Shown here: positions 1 through 5,856 of the stretch, in pieces
Numbering within the stretch: the first letter of the stretch is position 1
How the letters are laid out: each line of letters opens with the position of its first letter
Assembly (NCBI GenBank): GCA_019695435.1
Contig: JACTVF010000092.1
Span: forward strand, 1-8,401
Reading direction: 5' to 3'
Length of the DNA: 8,401 nucleotides
From: Methanoregulaceae archaeon
Lineage (GTDB): Archaea; Halobacteriota; Methanomicrobia; Methanomicrobiales; Methanospirillaceae
Notes under the pieces: generated by a model
Seen by the model: the letters and a program-made list of their open reading frames with translations, nothing else
Databases searched by the model: none
What the model was told of the DNA's origin: nothing
Position numbers and translations under genes: made by a program

Positions 1-284
1 AACTCCCGTACGAAGTGCCTGTCCACCAGAAGACCGGCTACTCGAAAGGGGAACTGTACTTAAACGGAGTGTATAAAGGCGACCGGGTCGTGATCATCGA
101 CGATGTGGTGAGCACGGGCGGCACGATGCGGGCGCTCCTTGCCGCCCTCGAAATTGCAGGCGCAGAAATAAAGGATGTCTGTATCGTGATCCAGCGCGGC
201 GACCCTGATATCGGGCGGCCGTACAAGTCGCTCGTGAAGATCGATGTCACCGACAGGGTGCATGTGGTTGAGCGGCACATCTGA
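1..284 (+). CDS. hpt: Archaeal hypoxanthine/guanine phosphoribosyltransferase, C-terminal half (5' end outside window)
   Basis: This is the last 93 residues of a purine phosphoribosyltransferase, read in the frame starting at base 3. The enzyme family joins hypoxanthine or guanine to PRPP to give IMP or GMP, a cytoplasmic purine-salvage step. The diagnostic PRPP-binding loop is visible at about 87-125: a hydrophobic strand, then [10 protein letters not shown]. Upstream of it lies the segment [15 protein letters not shown], which I recognise from the archaeal HGPRT-like subfamily; that subfamily is usually about 185-190 residues, so roughly half the gene is here. The tail contains a [12 protein letters not shown] strand. 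The stop at 282-284 lies inside the start of the next gene, so the two are probably co-transcribed and translationally coupled. An adenine-specific or regulatory (GfcR-like) relative is possible, because specificity cannot be read from this half alone. Confidence 0.88.
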   Translation, partial: LPYEVPVHQKTGYSKGELYLNGVYKGDRVVIIDDVVSTGGTMRALLAALEIAGAEIKDVCIVIQRGDPDIGRPYKSLVKIDVTDRVHVVERHI

Positions 285-1215
285 CCTGATTGAGAAACTT
301 GTAAGACGAGGGGCTCACAAGGTCGCCCTCCAGTTCCCCGAGGGGCTCAAACGGCAGGCAGCATTTGTCACCTCCGACCTGAAGGATGCAGGATTCGAGG
401 TTATTATCAGTGGCGATCCCTGCTACGGCGCCTGCGACCTTGCGCTCGATACACTGGCATACGGCGATGCGGATGTGCTCGTGCATTTCGGGCACGCACC
501 CGTGGACGAGCGAGAGAATGTTATTTTCGAGCCGTGGACGGTGGATTTCGACATACCTGTCCTTGAAAAAGCCCTGCCCCTGCTCAAAGAAAAGACCGTC
601 GGCCTTGTCACCACGGTCCAGCACGCCCCGCTCATTCCGGCCATGGAAACATATCTTTTCTCGCACGGTCATGAGTGCCGGGTTGCAGATGGCACGGGAC
701 GCACCCCTCTCCGGGGGCAGGTACTTGGGTGCAGTTTTGCAGCGGCAAAATCGACCGGGGCTGGCGAGATCCTCTTTGTCGGCACCGGCCTTTTCCACCC
801 GATCGGGATTGCCCTTGTGACAAAAGCCCGGGTGATCGCGCTCGACCCCCTCACCGGCACCGCACAGGAAGTCAGCGCTGATGCGCTCCTGCGTCAGAGG
901 TTCGCCATCATGGAGAAAGCCCGGGGGGCACAGCATATTGGGATCATCGTAAGCACGAAAAGCGGCCAGCAACGCCGGGCGCTCGCGGAACGGCTCGCGG
1001 CGCTTGCACCCGGGGCAGTCATCGTCACGATGCGGGAGGTGAACCCGGACGAACTGCTTAACCTCGGGTTTGACTGCTACGTGAACACGGCCTGCCCCCG
1101 GCTCGCCTGTGACGACCAGGTACGGTTCAAAAAACCCGTTCTCTCCCCGCAGGAGTTCGAGATCCTCTGCGGCGTGCGGACGTGGGACGACTACATGATT
1201 GACGAGATCGTATGA
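244..1215 (+). CDS. dph2: Diphthamide synthase, Dph2-type radical-SAM-like [4Fe-4S] enzyme
   Basis: The protein has up to 323 residues, the usual size of archaeal Dph2. Members transfer the 3-amino-3-carboxypropyl group of S-adenosylmethionine to a histidine of elongation factor 2, the first step of diphthamide synthesis, using a [4Fe-4S] cluster held by one cysteine from each of three repeated domains. All three are present: GACD (Cys64), LGCSF (Cys163) and NTACPRL (Cys284), at positions close to the cluster cysteines known for Pyrococcus Dph2. The family signature [11 protein letters not shown] follows the first helix, and HFGHAPVD sits near residue 81. The start at 244 has a weak GTGA six bases upstream and overlaps hpt by 41 bases. 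The ATG at 262 (overlap 23 bases) is equally plausible, since homologues begin close to the helix LIEKL. The gene ends in an ATGA overlap with the methyltransferase that follows. Function is well supported; the start is not settled. Confidence 0.93.
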   Translation: MSPTGCMWLSGTSDLIEKLVRRGAHKVALQFPEGLKRQAAFVTSDLKDAGFEVIISGDPCYGACDLALDTLAYGDADVLVHFGHAPVDERENVIFEPWTVDFDIPVLEKALPLLKEKTVGLVTTVQHAPLIPAMETYLFSHGHECRVADGTGRTPLRGQVLGCSFAAAKSTGAGEILFVGTGLFHPIGIALVTKARVIALDPLTGTAQEVSADALLRQRFAIMEKARGAQHIGIIVSTKSGQQRRALAERLAALAPGAVIVTMREVNPDELLNLGFDCYVNTACPRLACDDQVRFKKPVLSPQEFEILCGVRTWDDYMIDEIV

Positions 1216-1838
1216 AACTCAGGCAACTTGAAATTACACTGCAGCGCTGTGTCGGTTTTGAAAAACCCCGGGCCGCGTGGGAGCAGTACCAGACCCCGGC
1301 CCCCCTTGCCGCACGGCTTCTCTATGATGCGTACATGAACGGCGACATTGAGAGAAAAGCGGTCTGCGATCTCGGGTGTGGGACCGGGATCCTTGCCATC
1401 GGGGCCGCACTGCTCGGTGCAAAAACAGTGCGGGGCATCGATCTCGACCCCGCGGCCATCCGCACCGCGAAGGAGAATGCTGCACTGCTCGGGGGGGACG
1501 TGGAGTTTATTGCGGCCGATATTGCCGGGTCAGATGCCGCTGGCATTCAAGAGCGGATTGGCCCCTGCGACACCGTGGTCATGAACCCCCCCTTTGGCGC
1601 CCAGAAACAGAACGTGCATGCAGACCGTCCATTCATCGACTGCGCTCTTGCAGTCGCGCCGGTCACGTACGGTATCTTCAACACCGGTTCAACCGTATTT
1701 GTGGAGGCCTACATCGCAGGAAAGGCAACAGTAACCGGTAAGGTCAGCGGCACGTTCCCGATAAAACGATCGTTTGCCTTCCACACAAAAGACGTGCAGG
1801 AGATCACCGTCGAGATCCTCAGGCTGGAACGGAGCTGA
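1212..1838 (+). CDS. METTL5-like class I SAM-dependent methyltransferase (predicted rRNA N6-adenine methylase)
   Basis: A 208-residue Rossmann-fold methyltransferase. It shows motif I DLGCGTG (residues 53-59), the acidic GIDLD end of strand 2 (75-79) and the catalytic NPPFG (125-129), the signature of enzymes that methylate an exocyclic amino group of adenine. The N-terminal segment LEQ-like/[11 protein letters not shown] before motif I and the NPPFGAQ...ADRPFID arrangement match the archaeal/eukaryotic METTL5 group. Human METTL5 makes m6A in 18S rRNA with its partner TRMT112; an equivalent rRNA role here is inference. The start overlaps the end of dph2 (ATGA), so translation is likely coupled. 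Together the two genes form a translation-machinery modification pair. Family assignment is firm, but the substrate is not provable from sequence. The last 80 residues, beta-rich with an ITVEILRLE strand at the end, have no extra domain. Confidence 0.88.
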   Translation: MKLRQLEITLQRCVGFEKPRAAWEQYQTPAPLAARLLYDAYMNGDIERKAVCDLGCGTGILAIGAALLGAKTVRGIDLDPAAIRTAKENAALLGGDVEFIAADIAGSDAAGIQERIGPCDTVVMNPPFGAQKQNVHADRPFIDCALAVAPVTYGIFNTGSTVFVEAYIAGKATVTGKVSGTFPIKRSFAFHTKDVQEITVEILRLERS

Positions 1839-1905
1839 ACGTCCTTTTGGGGGATCCGGGAAAAATATACAGTACAGTGTGCGCGGGTTGCTCGGGGCAA
1901 CACCC

Positions 1906-1913
1906 TTATATGA
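1906..1913 (+). promoter_or_regulatory. TATA-like box for the small membrane protein gene
   Basis: TTATATGA stands about 40 bases before the ATG at 1950. Archaeal transcription usually begins about 25 bases after the box centre, here near 1935, giving a leader of about 15 bases that would include the TGGAG ribosome-binding site. It lies in the gap after the upstream operon, so the small gene probably has its own transcript. No clear BRE was recognised. Confidence 0.45.
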
Positions 1914-1949
1914 TGTGATTTAGAGAGATTATAACTGGAGATTCTGATT

Positions 1950-2129
1950 ATGGATAAAACAGGAATTGCTGCATTGATTGTTGGTATTGTACTGCTGATG
2001 CTCGGAGTCTATGCGATCTGGGCGTTCCTGCCAAAAGTGATTGAAACAATCGAGGGCCTGATCGGCATCGTTATTCTCCTTGTCGGCCTGATGCTCATGA
2101 TCTTCGGGATCCTGATCTTCAAGGAATAA
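1950..2129 (+). CDS. Small two-helix membrane protein, 59 residues
   Basis: An ATG-to-TAA reading frame of 59 residues. A TGGAG ribosome-binding site lies at 1936-1940, nine bases before the ATG. The protein is almost wholly hydrophobic: helix 1 covers about residues 5-27 (starts GIAALIVGIVLL, ends AIWAFLP), a short polar hinge KVIETIEG follows, and helix 2 covers about 38-57 (IGIVILLVGLM), ending IFKE. This predicts a helical hairpin in the cytoplasmic membrane with little outside it. The gene has its own TATA-like box and is followed at once by a run of seven T, so it looks like a single-gene transcript. Codons use C or G at the third position as often as the neighbours do. I do not recognise a named family; glycine-rich two-helix proteins of this size are common in archaea, with unknown roles. 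No catalytic or binding residues are visible. Confidence 0.72.
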   Translation: MDKTGIAALIVGIVLLMLGVYAIWAFLPKVIETIEGLIGIVILLVGLMLMIFGILIFKE

Positions 2130-2130
2130 C

Positions 2131-2137
2131 TTTTTTT
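2131..2137 (+). terminator. Poly-T terminator after the small membrane gene
   Basis: Seven consecutive T start two bases after the stop codon at 2127-2129. A pyrimidine run of this kind, without need for a hairpin, is a usual archaeal termination signal. Confidence 0.55.
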
Positions 2138-2173
2138 AGTTGGTTTCATGGTTCATGACTGCCCCGGTGCGAA

Positions 2174-2197
2174 GGGTTAATCCGGGTTAACCAAAAA
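2174..2197. other. Repeat/palindrome between convergent genes, with T run on the - strand
   Basis: GGGTTAA occurs twice ten bases apart (2174-2180 and 2184-2190). The second copy is part of the perfect palindrome GGTTAACC (2185-2192). It is followed by five A (2193-2197), which read as five T on the - strand 19 bases past the end of the methyltransferase gene. The site sits between two converging genes, so it may help terminate the - strand transcript. The elements are short and could be chance. Confidence 0.25.
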
Positions 2198-2215
2198 GGG
2201 TACGGATCTTGACTT

Positions 2216-2959
2216 TTATACTTTCACGATAATGCACTGTGAGGCCGCGGTCTCGGCCACGGGTTCAGGCTTATCGGCGAAGTATTCATCAACGGCTTTC
2301 CGTACGCCCGGTACTGTGAGATAATCATGGGAGACGATGACGCCTCCCACACTCATCCTAGGATAGAAAAATTCGAGGCATTTTTTCGTGCTCTCATAGG
2401 TATCCACATCGAGATTGACAAAAGAGAACCGCTTATCTTTTACCGGGTCCGATGTGTCGGGGAAGATACCCTTGTACAGGAAGACATTCTTCTCATGCGC
2501 AAGATATGCCCTTACATCGTCATAGGACGCGGCAAACTTTCCCTCGTAAAAAGGCCAGACTGCATCCACGTCGTCCACCTTGGGCAGGCCGGCAAACGTA
2601 TCGAAGAGGTGGAGGGCCCGGTCACCCTTGGCCGAACAGATGATCTTGGCTGAACCACCTTTGTATACGCCGACTTCTGCAATGTCGCCGGGTACTTTCC
2701 GGGTGATCTTTGCAGCCATATAGATCTGGTACGCTTCGATATCTTCCAGAAGAAGATCAGTATCAGAACGAATCTTCTTAAGGCTCGACGCAAACTGCTT
2801 GCGCTCGGCACAGCCATAGTGTGAAAGACGTCCCCGGTTTGCGATATCGTATCCTATAAACGGCTCAAAGATAGCCAGTTTCCTGAATTTCACCAGATAT
2901 TTGCTTGGCGCTATCGTATCAAAATAACAGATAAGATTTTTTTTGGGAAACAGACTCAT
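2216..2959 (-). CDS. TylF/macrocin-O-methyltransferase family SAM-dependent methyltransferase
   Basis: A 247-residue protein whose last 180 residues fit the TylF (macrocin O-methyltransferase) family, which methylates hydroxyls of sugars or similar small molecules. Visible landmarks: SAM-binding AEVGVYKGGSA (94-104), LFDTFAGLP (118-126), NLDVDTYEST (182-191, acidic metal/SAM site of the family) and VGGVIVSHDY followed by PGVRKAVDEYF (204-227). The N-terminal 70 residues are basic and less distinctive, with no signal peptide. The ATG at 2959 is supported by a TATA-like box on the same strand about 29 bases upstream, which implies an almost leaderless message. No Shine-Dalgarno is visible. It stands alone: neighbours are unrelated and there are no glycosyltransferases or sugar-nucleotide genes next to it, so the substrate cannot be inferred. 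Surface glycan or lipid-linked sugar methylation is a guess from family members. Confidence 0.85.
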   Translation of the reverse strand: MSLFPKKNLICYFDTIAPSKYLVKFRKLAIFEPFIGYDIANRGRLSHYGCAERKQFASSLKKIRSDTDLLLEDIEAYQIYMAAKITRKVPGDIAEVGVYKGGSAKIICSAKGDRALHLFDTFAGLPKVDDVDAVWPFYEGKFAASYDDVRAYLAHEKNVFLYKGIFPDTSDPVKDKRFSFVNLDVDTYESTKKCLEFFYPRMSVGGVIVSHDYLTVPGVRKAVDEYFADKPEPVAETAASQCIIVKV

Positions 2960-2983
2960 GTCCGGTAATTTTGGTCGTGCCGG

Positions 2984-2992
2984 AATTTATAG
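2984..2992 (-). promoter_or_regulatory. TATA-like box for a leaderless TylF-family transcript
   Basis: On the - strand this reads CTATAAATT, close to the archaeal consensus. Its centre is about 29 bases before the ATG at 2959, so transcription should begin within a few bases of the start codon. The absence of a Shine-Dalgarno agrees with a leaderless mRNA. Confidence 0.5.
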
Positions 2993-3105
2993 TGTTGAGA
3001 TGCACCAAGAGATACCGATGAACAGACGGAATTTTTGCCATGAGAAAGATCCTGCCTGATAGTCAGAGTGAGACCCGAAAAGTGCCTCAGCCATCGAGGA
3101 ATATT

Positions 3106-3648
3106 TTATCGGTTCCGCTCCTGGGACTGAGCGGTCGGATCGACATCGATATCGAACTCATCCAGGAACGGCATCAGCCCCGTAACAAACGGGGTGGTGG
3201 TGACGGTTGCAGGATTGCGTATTTCCCCTATGGCCACGATCTCAATCATGAGGGGGAACTCCTCGAGCGTCCGGGCAAATGAGGGATCGTTCTCTTTTGT
3301 AAACTGGAGAAAACGTGCGACCGAGACATACGGACGTTCGTACTCGGGAACATCCCGGAACTCTTCCTGCATCTCTTCAAGCGTGCGGGTGGTGGCAAGG
3401 TCTTTTTCAAAAAACAGGTAGATCCCGATCCCGTAATCACGGCCGATCGCGGCCAGATCGCGGATATCGACGGTCCTGCCACGTTCGATCCCGATCAATG
3501 TCAGTTTTTCCAAAAAGGTGGCGCCACGAAGGGCGTTCCAAGCGGCGGCGGTATCGTCCATATAAAAGGGTGGGGTGCCGGGGGTAGTATAGGTATTGCC
3601 TTTGCGGCCAGGTATCAATGGTGTCGGGGCGTGCATGGGCCTTTCCAT
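3106..3648 (-). CDS. Uncharacterised 180-residue soluble protein, second gene of the secreted-protein operon
   Basis: I do not recognise a family. The first 30 residues are rich in Pro, Thr and Gly (MERPMHAPTPLIPGRK...). From about residue 31 the sequence looks like a folded acidic domain with alternating helices and strands: DDTAAAWNALRG, FLEKLTLIGIERGRTVDIRDLAAIGRDYG, then a charged helix TRTLEEMQEEF (88-97) and a hydrophobic strand FPLMIEIVAIGEIRN (131-145). There is no signal peptide, membrane helix or cysteine pair. The start is one base after the stop of the upstream gene (TGACATG), so the two are surely co-transcribed; a GGTGA just before the ATG is too close to serve it but could serve the second Met (residue 5). 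Met30 is another possible start. Overlapping frames on both strands look less protein-like. Reality as a gene is fairly certain; its role is unknown, though linked by position to the surface protein. Confidence 0.75.
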   Translation of the reverse strand: MERPMHAPTPLIPGRKGNTYTTPGTPPFYMDDTAAAWNALRGATFLEKLTLIGIERGRTVDIRDLAAIGRDYGIGIYLFFEKDLATTRTLEEMQEEFRDVPEYERPYVSVARFLQFTKENDPSFARTLEEFPLMIEIVAIGEIRNPATVTTTPFVTGLMPFLDEFDIDVDPTAQSQERNR

Positions 3649-3649
3649 G

Positions 3650-4324
3650 TCACCGTGACTGCGGCCGCCGGAATAAGGTTATGGCAACACTACCCGCCAG
3701 CCCGAGGGCAGCAATACCAGCCTCTGCGGTAAACCCGGGCACCTGTGTTGGCGGAACACCGGCTGGGACAGGACGGGAAGACGGGGTGGCAGAGAAAGTC
3801 ACAGTCGTCGTACTCTGCGTACCGGCAACAGCCGGGGAGACATGGACAACGCTTCCCGGCACAACGGCACCGGTCGTATCGATCTCTTCTGTCGTAAGGA
3901 CATTGACAGTTGCCTGTGACGAGTCGGGTACGGTCCCATCGATAGTGATCAGGAGAGCGAGGTCGCTCGTGGTCGGGTACGACAGGAGATAACCATTGAC
4001 AAACGCGACAGTGCCGGATGCCGACTGCTGTGCAGCAGGGATCCCGTTGACAATAACCTGAATATTCCACCGGGCATTCATAAGATTGGTCTGCATCTGG
4101 AGCGTATGGTACCGGGAGAAGGTGGTGGCACCAGCGGGAATAATTGTTATTGAACTCACTGCATGCTGCCCGCTGCCAGCGACAAGCGGCGGGACGGGGG
4201 AGAATGATTCATTGGTCAACACCAGCGCTGCAAAGGCAGGTGAACCGATAAGCAGAGTCGCAGCAGTAAGAAGCAGGATGGTCACCGCTCCTGCATACTC
4301 AGGGGATCTTACGGGAAAGGACAT
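3650..4324 (-). CDS. Secreted/surface protein with signal peptide and PGF-type C-terminal sorting tail
   Basis: A 224-residue protein built like an archaeal cell-surface protein. Residues 1-32 form a signal peptide: basic start, hydrophobic stretch AGAVTILLLTAATLLIG, then SPAFA with a likely cleavage after residue 32. The mature part is rich in Ser, Thr, Val and Ala, with strand-like segments (WNIQVIVNG, DLALLITIDG, TTTVTFSA) and no cysteine, suggesting a small beta-sandwich. Near the end there is a Thr/Ser/Pro linker, then VPGF (195-198), a hydrophobic helix of about 19 residues and RRPQSR. That tripartite tail matches PGF-CTERM signals, which archaeosortase A processes in haloarchaea and some methanogens to anchor S-layer and pilin-like proteins to lipid. 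Processing here is inference, as no archaeosortase is in view. It is the first gene of a two-gene operon. A plain C-terminal membrane anchor is the alternative. Confidence 0.82.
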   Translation of the reverse strand: MSFPVRSPEYAGAVTILLLTAATLLIGSPAFAALVLTNESFSPVPPLVAGSGQHAVSSITIIPAGATTFSRYHTLQMQTNLMNARWNIQVIVNGIPAAQQSASGTVAFVNGYLLSYPTTSDLALLITIDGTVPDSSQATVNVLTTEEIDTTGAVVPGSVVHVSPAVAGTQSTTTVTFSATPSSRPVPAGVPPTQVPGFTAEAGIAALGLAGSVAITLFRRPQSR

Positions 4325-4368
4325 ACCACTGAAGGAATGTGCCGCCGCTCATCGTTAAGATAGTGGTG

Positions 4369-4394
4369 GACCGGCCGATCAGGCAGTGCCGGTC
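4369..4394 (-). promoter_or_regulatory. Hairpin in the leader of the surface-protein operon
   Basis: GACCGGC (4369-4375) and GCCGGTC (4388-4394) are a perfect 7-bp inverted repeat with a 12-base loop. If the TATA-like element at 4417-4426 drives the - strand, the transcript would begin near 4395, putting this stem at its extreme 5' end. It could stabilise the mRNA, be an operator, or be chance in GC-rich DNA. Confidence 0.35.
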
Positions 4395-4416
4395 AAAGAG
4401 GAGGCGGGAAGCTCGG

Positions 4417-4426
4417 GTTAAATAAC
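4417..4426. promoter_or_regulatory. Nearly palindromic TATA-like element, possible bidirectional promoter
   Basis: GTTAAATAAC reads GTTATTTAAC on the other strand, so either direction offers an AT-rich box. On the - strand it would start a transcript near 4395 for the surface-protein operon. On the + strand it would start near 4447, at the beginning of the hairpin-rich segment and next to an ATG at 4446. Only the sequence resemblance and spacing support it. Confidence 0.38.
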
Positions 4427-4446
4427 TCTCCGCTTTTGGTAATCTA

Positions 4447-4541
4447 TGTGGGTGACCCCCTCTCCCTCAAGGGGGGAGGCAGACCCAGAGGTGCATCCTC
4501 TGACCCCGCCCTGTATTTGTTCCGGTTCTCTGAATTTTTTT
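4447..4541 (+). ncRNA. Candidate small structured RNA or leader upstream of the DUF2115 gene
   Basis: Two hairpins follow each other. Stem 1 is 4459-4466 with 4472-4479 (eight pairs, one G-T, loop TCAAG). Stem 2 is CAGAGG (4486-4491) with CCTCTG (4497-4502), perfect, loop TGCAT. Thirty-two bases later comes a run of seven T (4535-4541), a typical archaeal stop signal. A TATA-like element at 4417-4426 would set a start near 4447, giving an RNA of about 95 bases. Alternatives are a structured leader of the downstream gene, or part of an 87-codon reading frame (4446-4709) described among the findings. No known riboswitch or RNA class is recognised. Evidence is structural only. Confidence 0.3.
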
Positions 4542-4674
4542 CCCGCTAATCTCTGCCTGAATGGTTATCGCCCTCGGACAGGTGGTAAATACAACATCCT
4601 CGCAGTGTACAGGGGCGGGTTCGGTAGGAATGGCATAGTTCCCTCCCGGCACGAGATGCGCCGGATTGAACAGG

Positions 4675-4683
4675 ATAATATGG
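4675..4683 (+). promoter_or_regulatory. TATA-like box before the DUF2115 gene
   Basis: ATAATATGG lies about 30 bases before the ATG at 4709 and 45 before the ATG at 4724. A start near 4704 would give a leader of 5 or 20 bases respectively. No good Shine-Dalgarno is present before any of the candidate starts, which favours a leaderless or nearly leaderless message. Confidence 0.35.
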
Positions 4684-4708
4684 TGCCGGCTCACACAGTA
4701 CCACGATA

Positions 4709-5371
4709 ATGCAAGCTTGGATAATGAGTGCAATGACTGCCAGTGAGATCACCACACCCCAGGAAAAAGAGGAGATCGCAGCCACGGCACGCCGGCTTGC
4801 GACGGCAACAACAAAGGGCGAACTGGGAGATATTGTCGCACGGGAGGTGAACGGGTATTCCCTTGTCGATCTCCAGGCTGTCGGGGGCCGTCTCTTTTCC
4901 GAAATGGCCCGCCTGCCTGAACCCTACCGCAGCCGGGTCCGCCCGTTCTTTTACGAGCAGATCTTTGGGGCGCACCATCAGCTCCTCCTGAAGCATAGGT
5001 CAGGCGCATTCCGTCAGGATGCAGAACCGATCCGGGATTGGGAGACCTTCGAAAAGTTCTGCGCGATGATCCCGGATGGCTGTTTTACCTGGGACGAATA
5101 TGCCGAGAGAACGTCGTTTCATTACTCCCCCCGGCACCGGCTCTTCTACTATCTGATGGCCGCATTTACGATGTTCGTGCTCGACCGTCCGGGCCATCCG
5201 GTCGGTATGCCGTTCCCGGGCGGTTTTACCGTCGAGGACCGGAACGGGACGTTCTACTGCCTGATCCGGGACCGGGAAAAAGAGGTGTTTTTCTCTATCT
5301 GCAATTTCTGCCCGGCACGGCAAAGCGAGGAGAATGCATCTGTTTGTGATACAACTACGACGTCACAATAA
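4709..5371 (+). CDS. DUF2115 / UPF0305 family protein of methanogens
   Basis: A protein of 220 residues that I recognise as the DUF2115 (UPF0305) family, found mainly in methanogenic archaea and without an assigned function. Typical features: TKGELG..IAREV near residue 35, a helix YSLVDLQAVGGRL, FYEQIFGAHHQLLL (81-94), a charged central region with CFTWDEYAER (125-134), the block HPVGMPFPGGFTVE (163-176), and a C-terminal ICNFCPARQS with CxxC (Cys198, Cys201). Further cysteines are Cys118, Cys125 and Cys184. Five cysteines with a CxxC suggest a metal or redox site, but that is inference. It is cytoplasmic, with no signal peptide. Starts at 4709, 4724 (MSAMTASE) or 4733 are all possible; the first is given, as no ribosome-binding site decides it. 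The ending, SVCDTTTTSQ, is a low-complexity tail beyond the conserved part. Confidence 0.82.
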   Translation: MQAWIMSAMTASEITTPQEKEEIAATARRLATATTKGELGDIVAREVNGYSLVDLQAVGGRLFSEMARLPEPYRSRVRPFFYEQIFGAHHQLLLKHRSGAFRQDAEPIRDWETFEKFCAMIPDGCFTWDEYAERTSFHYSPRHRLFYYLMAAFTMFVLDRPGHPVGMPFPGGFTVEDRNGTFYCLIRDREKEVFFSICNFCPARQSEENASVCDTTTTSQ

Positions 5372-5411
5372 CCGAACGAAACACTGGAGGTGTCAGGTAC
5401 CGAGCGGGATC

Positions 5412-5417
5412 TTTTTT
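5412..5417 (+). terminator. T run after the DUF2115 gene
   Basis: Six consecutive T lie 41 bases past the stop codon of the DUF2115 gene. Between them is the short stem ACAC/GTGT around a GGAGG. It would be a plausible end of that transcript. Confidence 0.35.
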
Positions 5418-5845
5418 GTATGTCATAGCGGGCCTGAAAAATGTTGTCTACCGGTAAGTGGGTAGATTTTGTCAAGATATGTGACGGTATGCCAGATTAT
5501 GAAGATACAGTGACAGGAAATAATCGGATCCTTCATGCAGGTCGCGAACCTGATGGCATTCACATAGCATCTGAATAATGACAGAAACAAGAGCTTTCGC
5601 TTGTTAGTAACCTTTCACAAGAACAGATACCATGTAAGAAAGAATAACGACAGCAGTCTGATATGGTTCCCGGGGACTTGCGCACCTCAATACAGCATAC
5701 TACGGGTGCCGGCCTGATTACAGGGTTCGGAATGGGAATAACTGTTTCCAGGCAGAACCGGCTGACCGGAAAAGAGGTATAACCGGCGGGCAACTCTTTT
5801 GTTAACAACATTCACGTCATCCGGACTTTGTCCTGTACGAGAGAG

Positions 5846-5856
5846 TTAATAATATA
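5846..5856 (+). promoter_or_regulatory. TATA-like box for the FIST-remnant/PAS-sensor operon
   Basis: TTAATAATATA is the strongest AT-rich box in this part. A start about 25 bases after its centre falls at 5876-5880, just before the ATG at 5882, so the message would be leaderless and the second Met of the FIST frame would be used. If so, the FIST remnant and the PAS sensor are still transcribed together. Confidence 0.42.

Larger units (their letters stand above)
4325..4708. other. Intergenic region between the divergent surface-protein operon and DUF2115 gene
   Basis: These 384 bases separate two diverging transcription units. From left to right they hold a 7-bp inverted repeat, a near-palindromic TATA element, two hairpins, a T7 run, then about 130 bases with no clear structure before a second TATA-like sequence at 4675-4683. 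A + strand frame of 87 codons spans 4446-4709, with poor protein character (many Pro/Arg, mixed third-position bases). On the - strand, frames entering from inside the DUF2115 gene have a hydrophobic start that is only its mirror. Confidence 0.6.

Noticed and set aside
247..972. 241-codon - strand frame
   Set aside because: It is the mirror of dph2, which has all expected motifs; the - strand product has no recognisable motif and overlaps three + strand gene parts.
1861..1880. AT-rich AAAAATATAC followed by ACAGTACAGTGT as a possible second promoter or operator
   Set aside because: Too far (about 85 bases) from the small gene's ATG, and a better-placed TATA-like box exists at 1906-1913.
2327..2653. 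108-codon + strand frame inside the TylF-family gene
   Set aside because: Opposite-strand shadow; the - strand frame carries all family motifs.
3690..4070. 126-codon - strand frame, rich in Cys and Arg
   Set aside because: Shadow of the surface-protein gene in another frame on the same strand; the real frame has signal peptide and anchor, this one has neither.
4467..4733. 88-codon - strand frame with segments such as NPAHLVPGGNYAIP
   Set aside because: It looked briefly protein-like, but starts inside the DUF2115 gene, runs into the hairpin region, and has no promoter or family resemblance.
4546..4785. - strand frame with a hydrophobic start resembling a membrane protein
   Set aside because: The hydrophobic part is antisense to the start of the DUF2115 gene and the rest is Cys/Arg-rich with no pattern; most likely chance.
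5384..5390. Perfect Shine-Dalgarno-like GGAGGTG after the DUF2115 stop
   Set aside because: No start codon at a proper distance opens a frame longer than a dozen codons; probably chance or part of a small stem.
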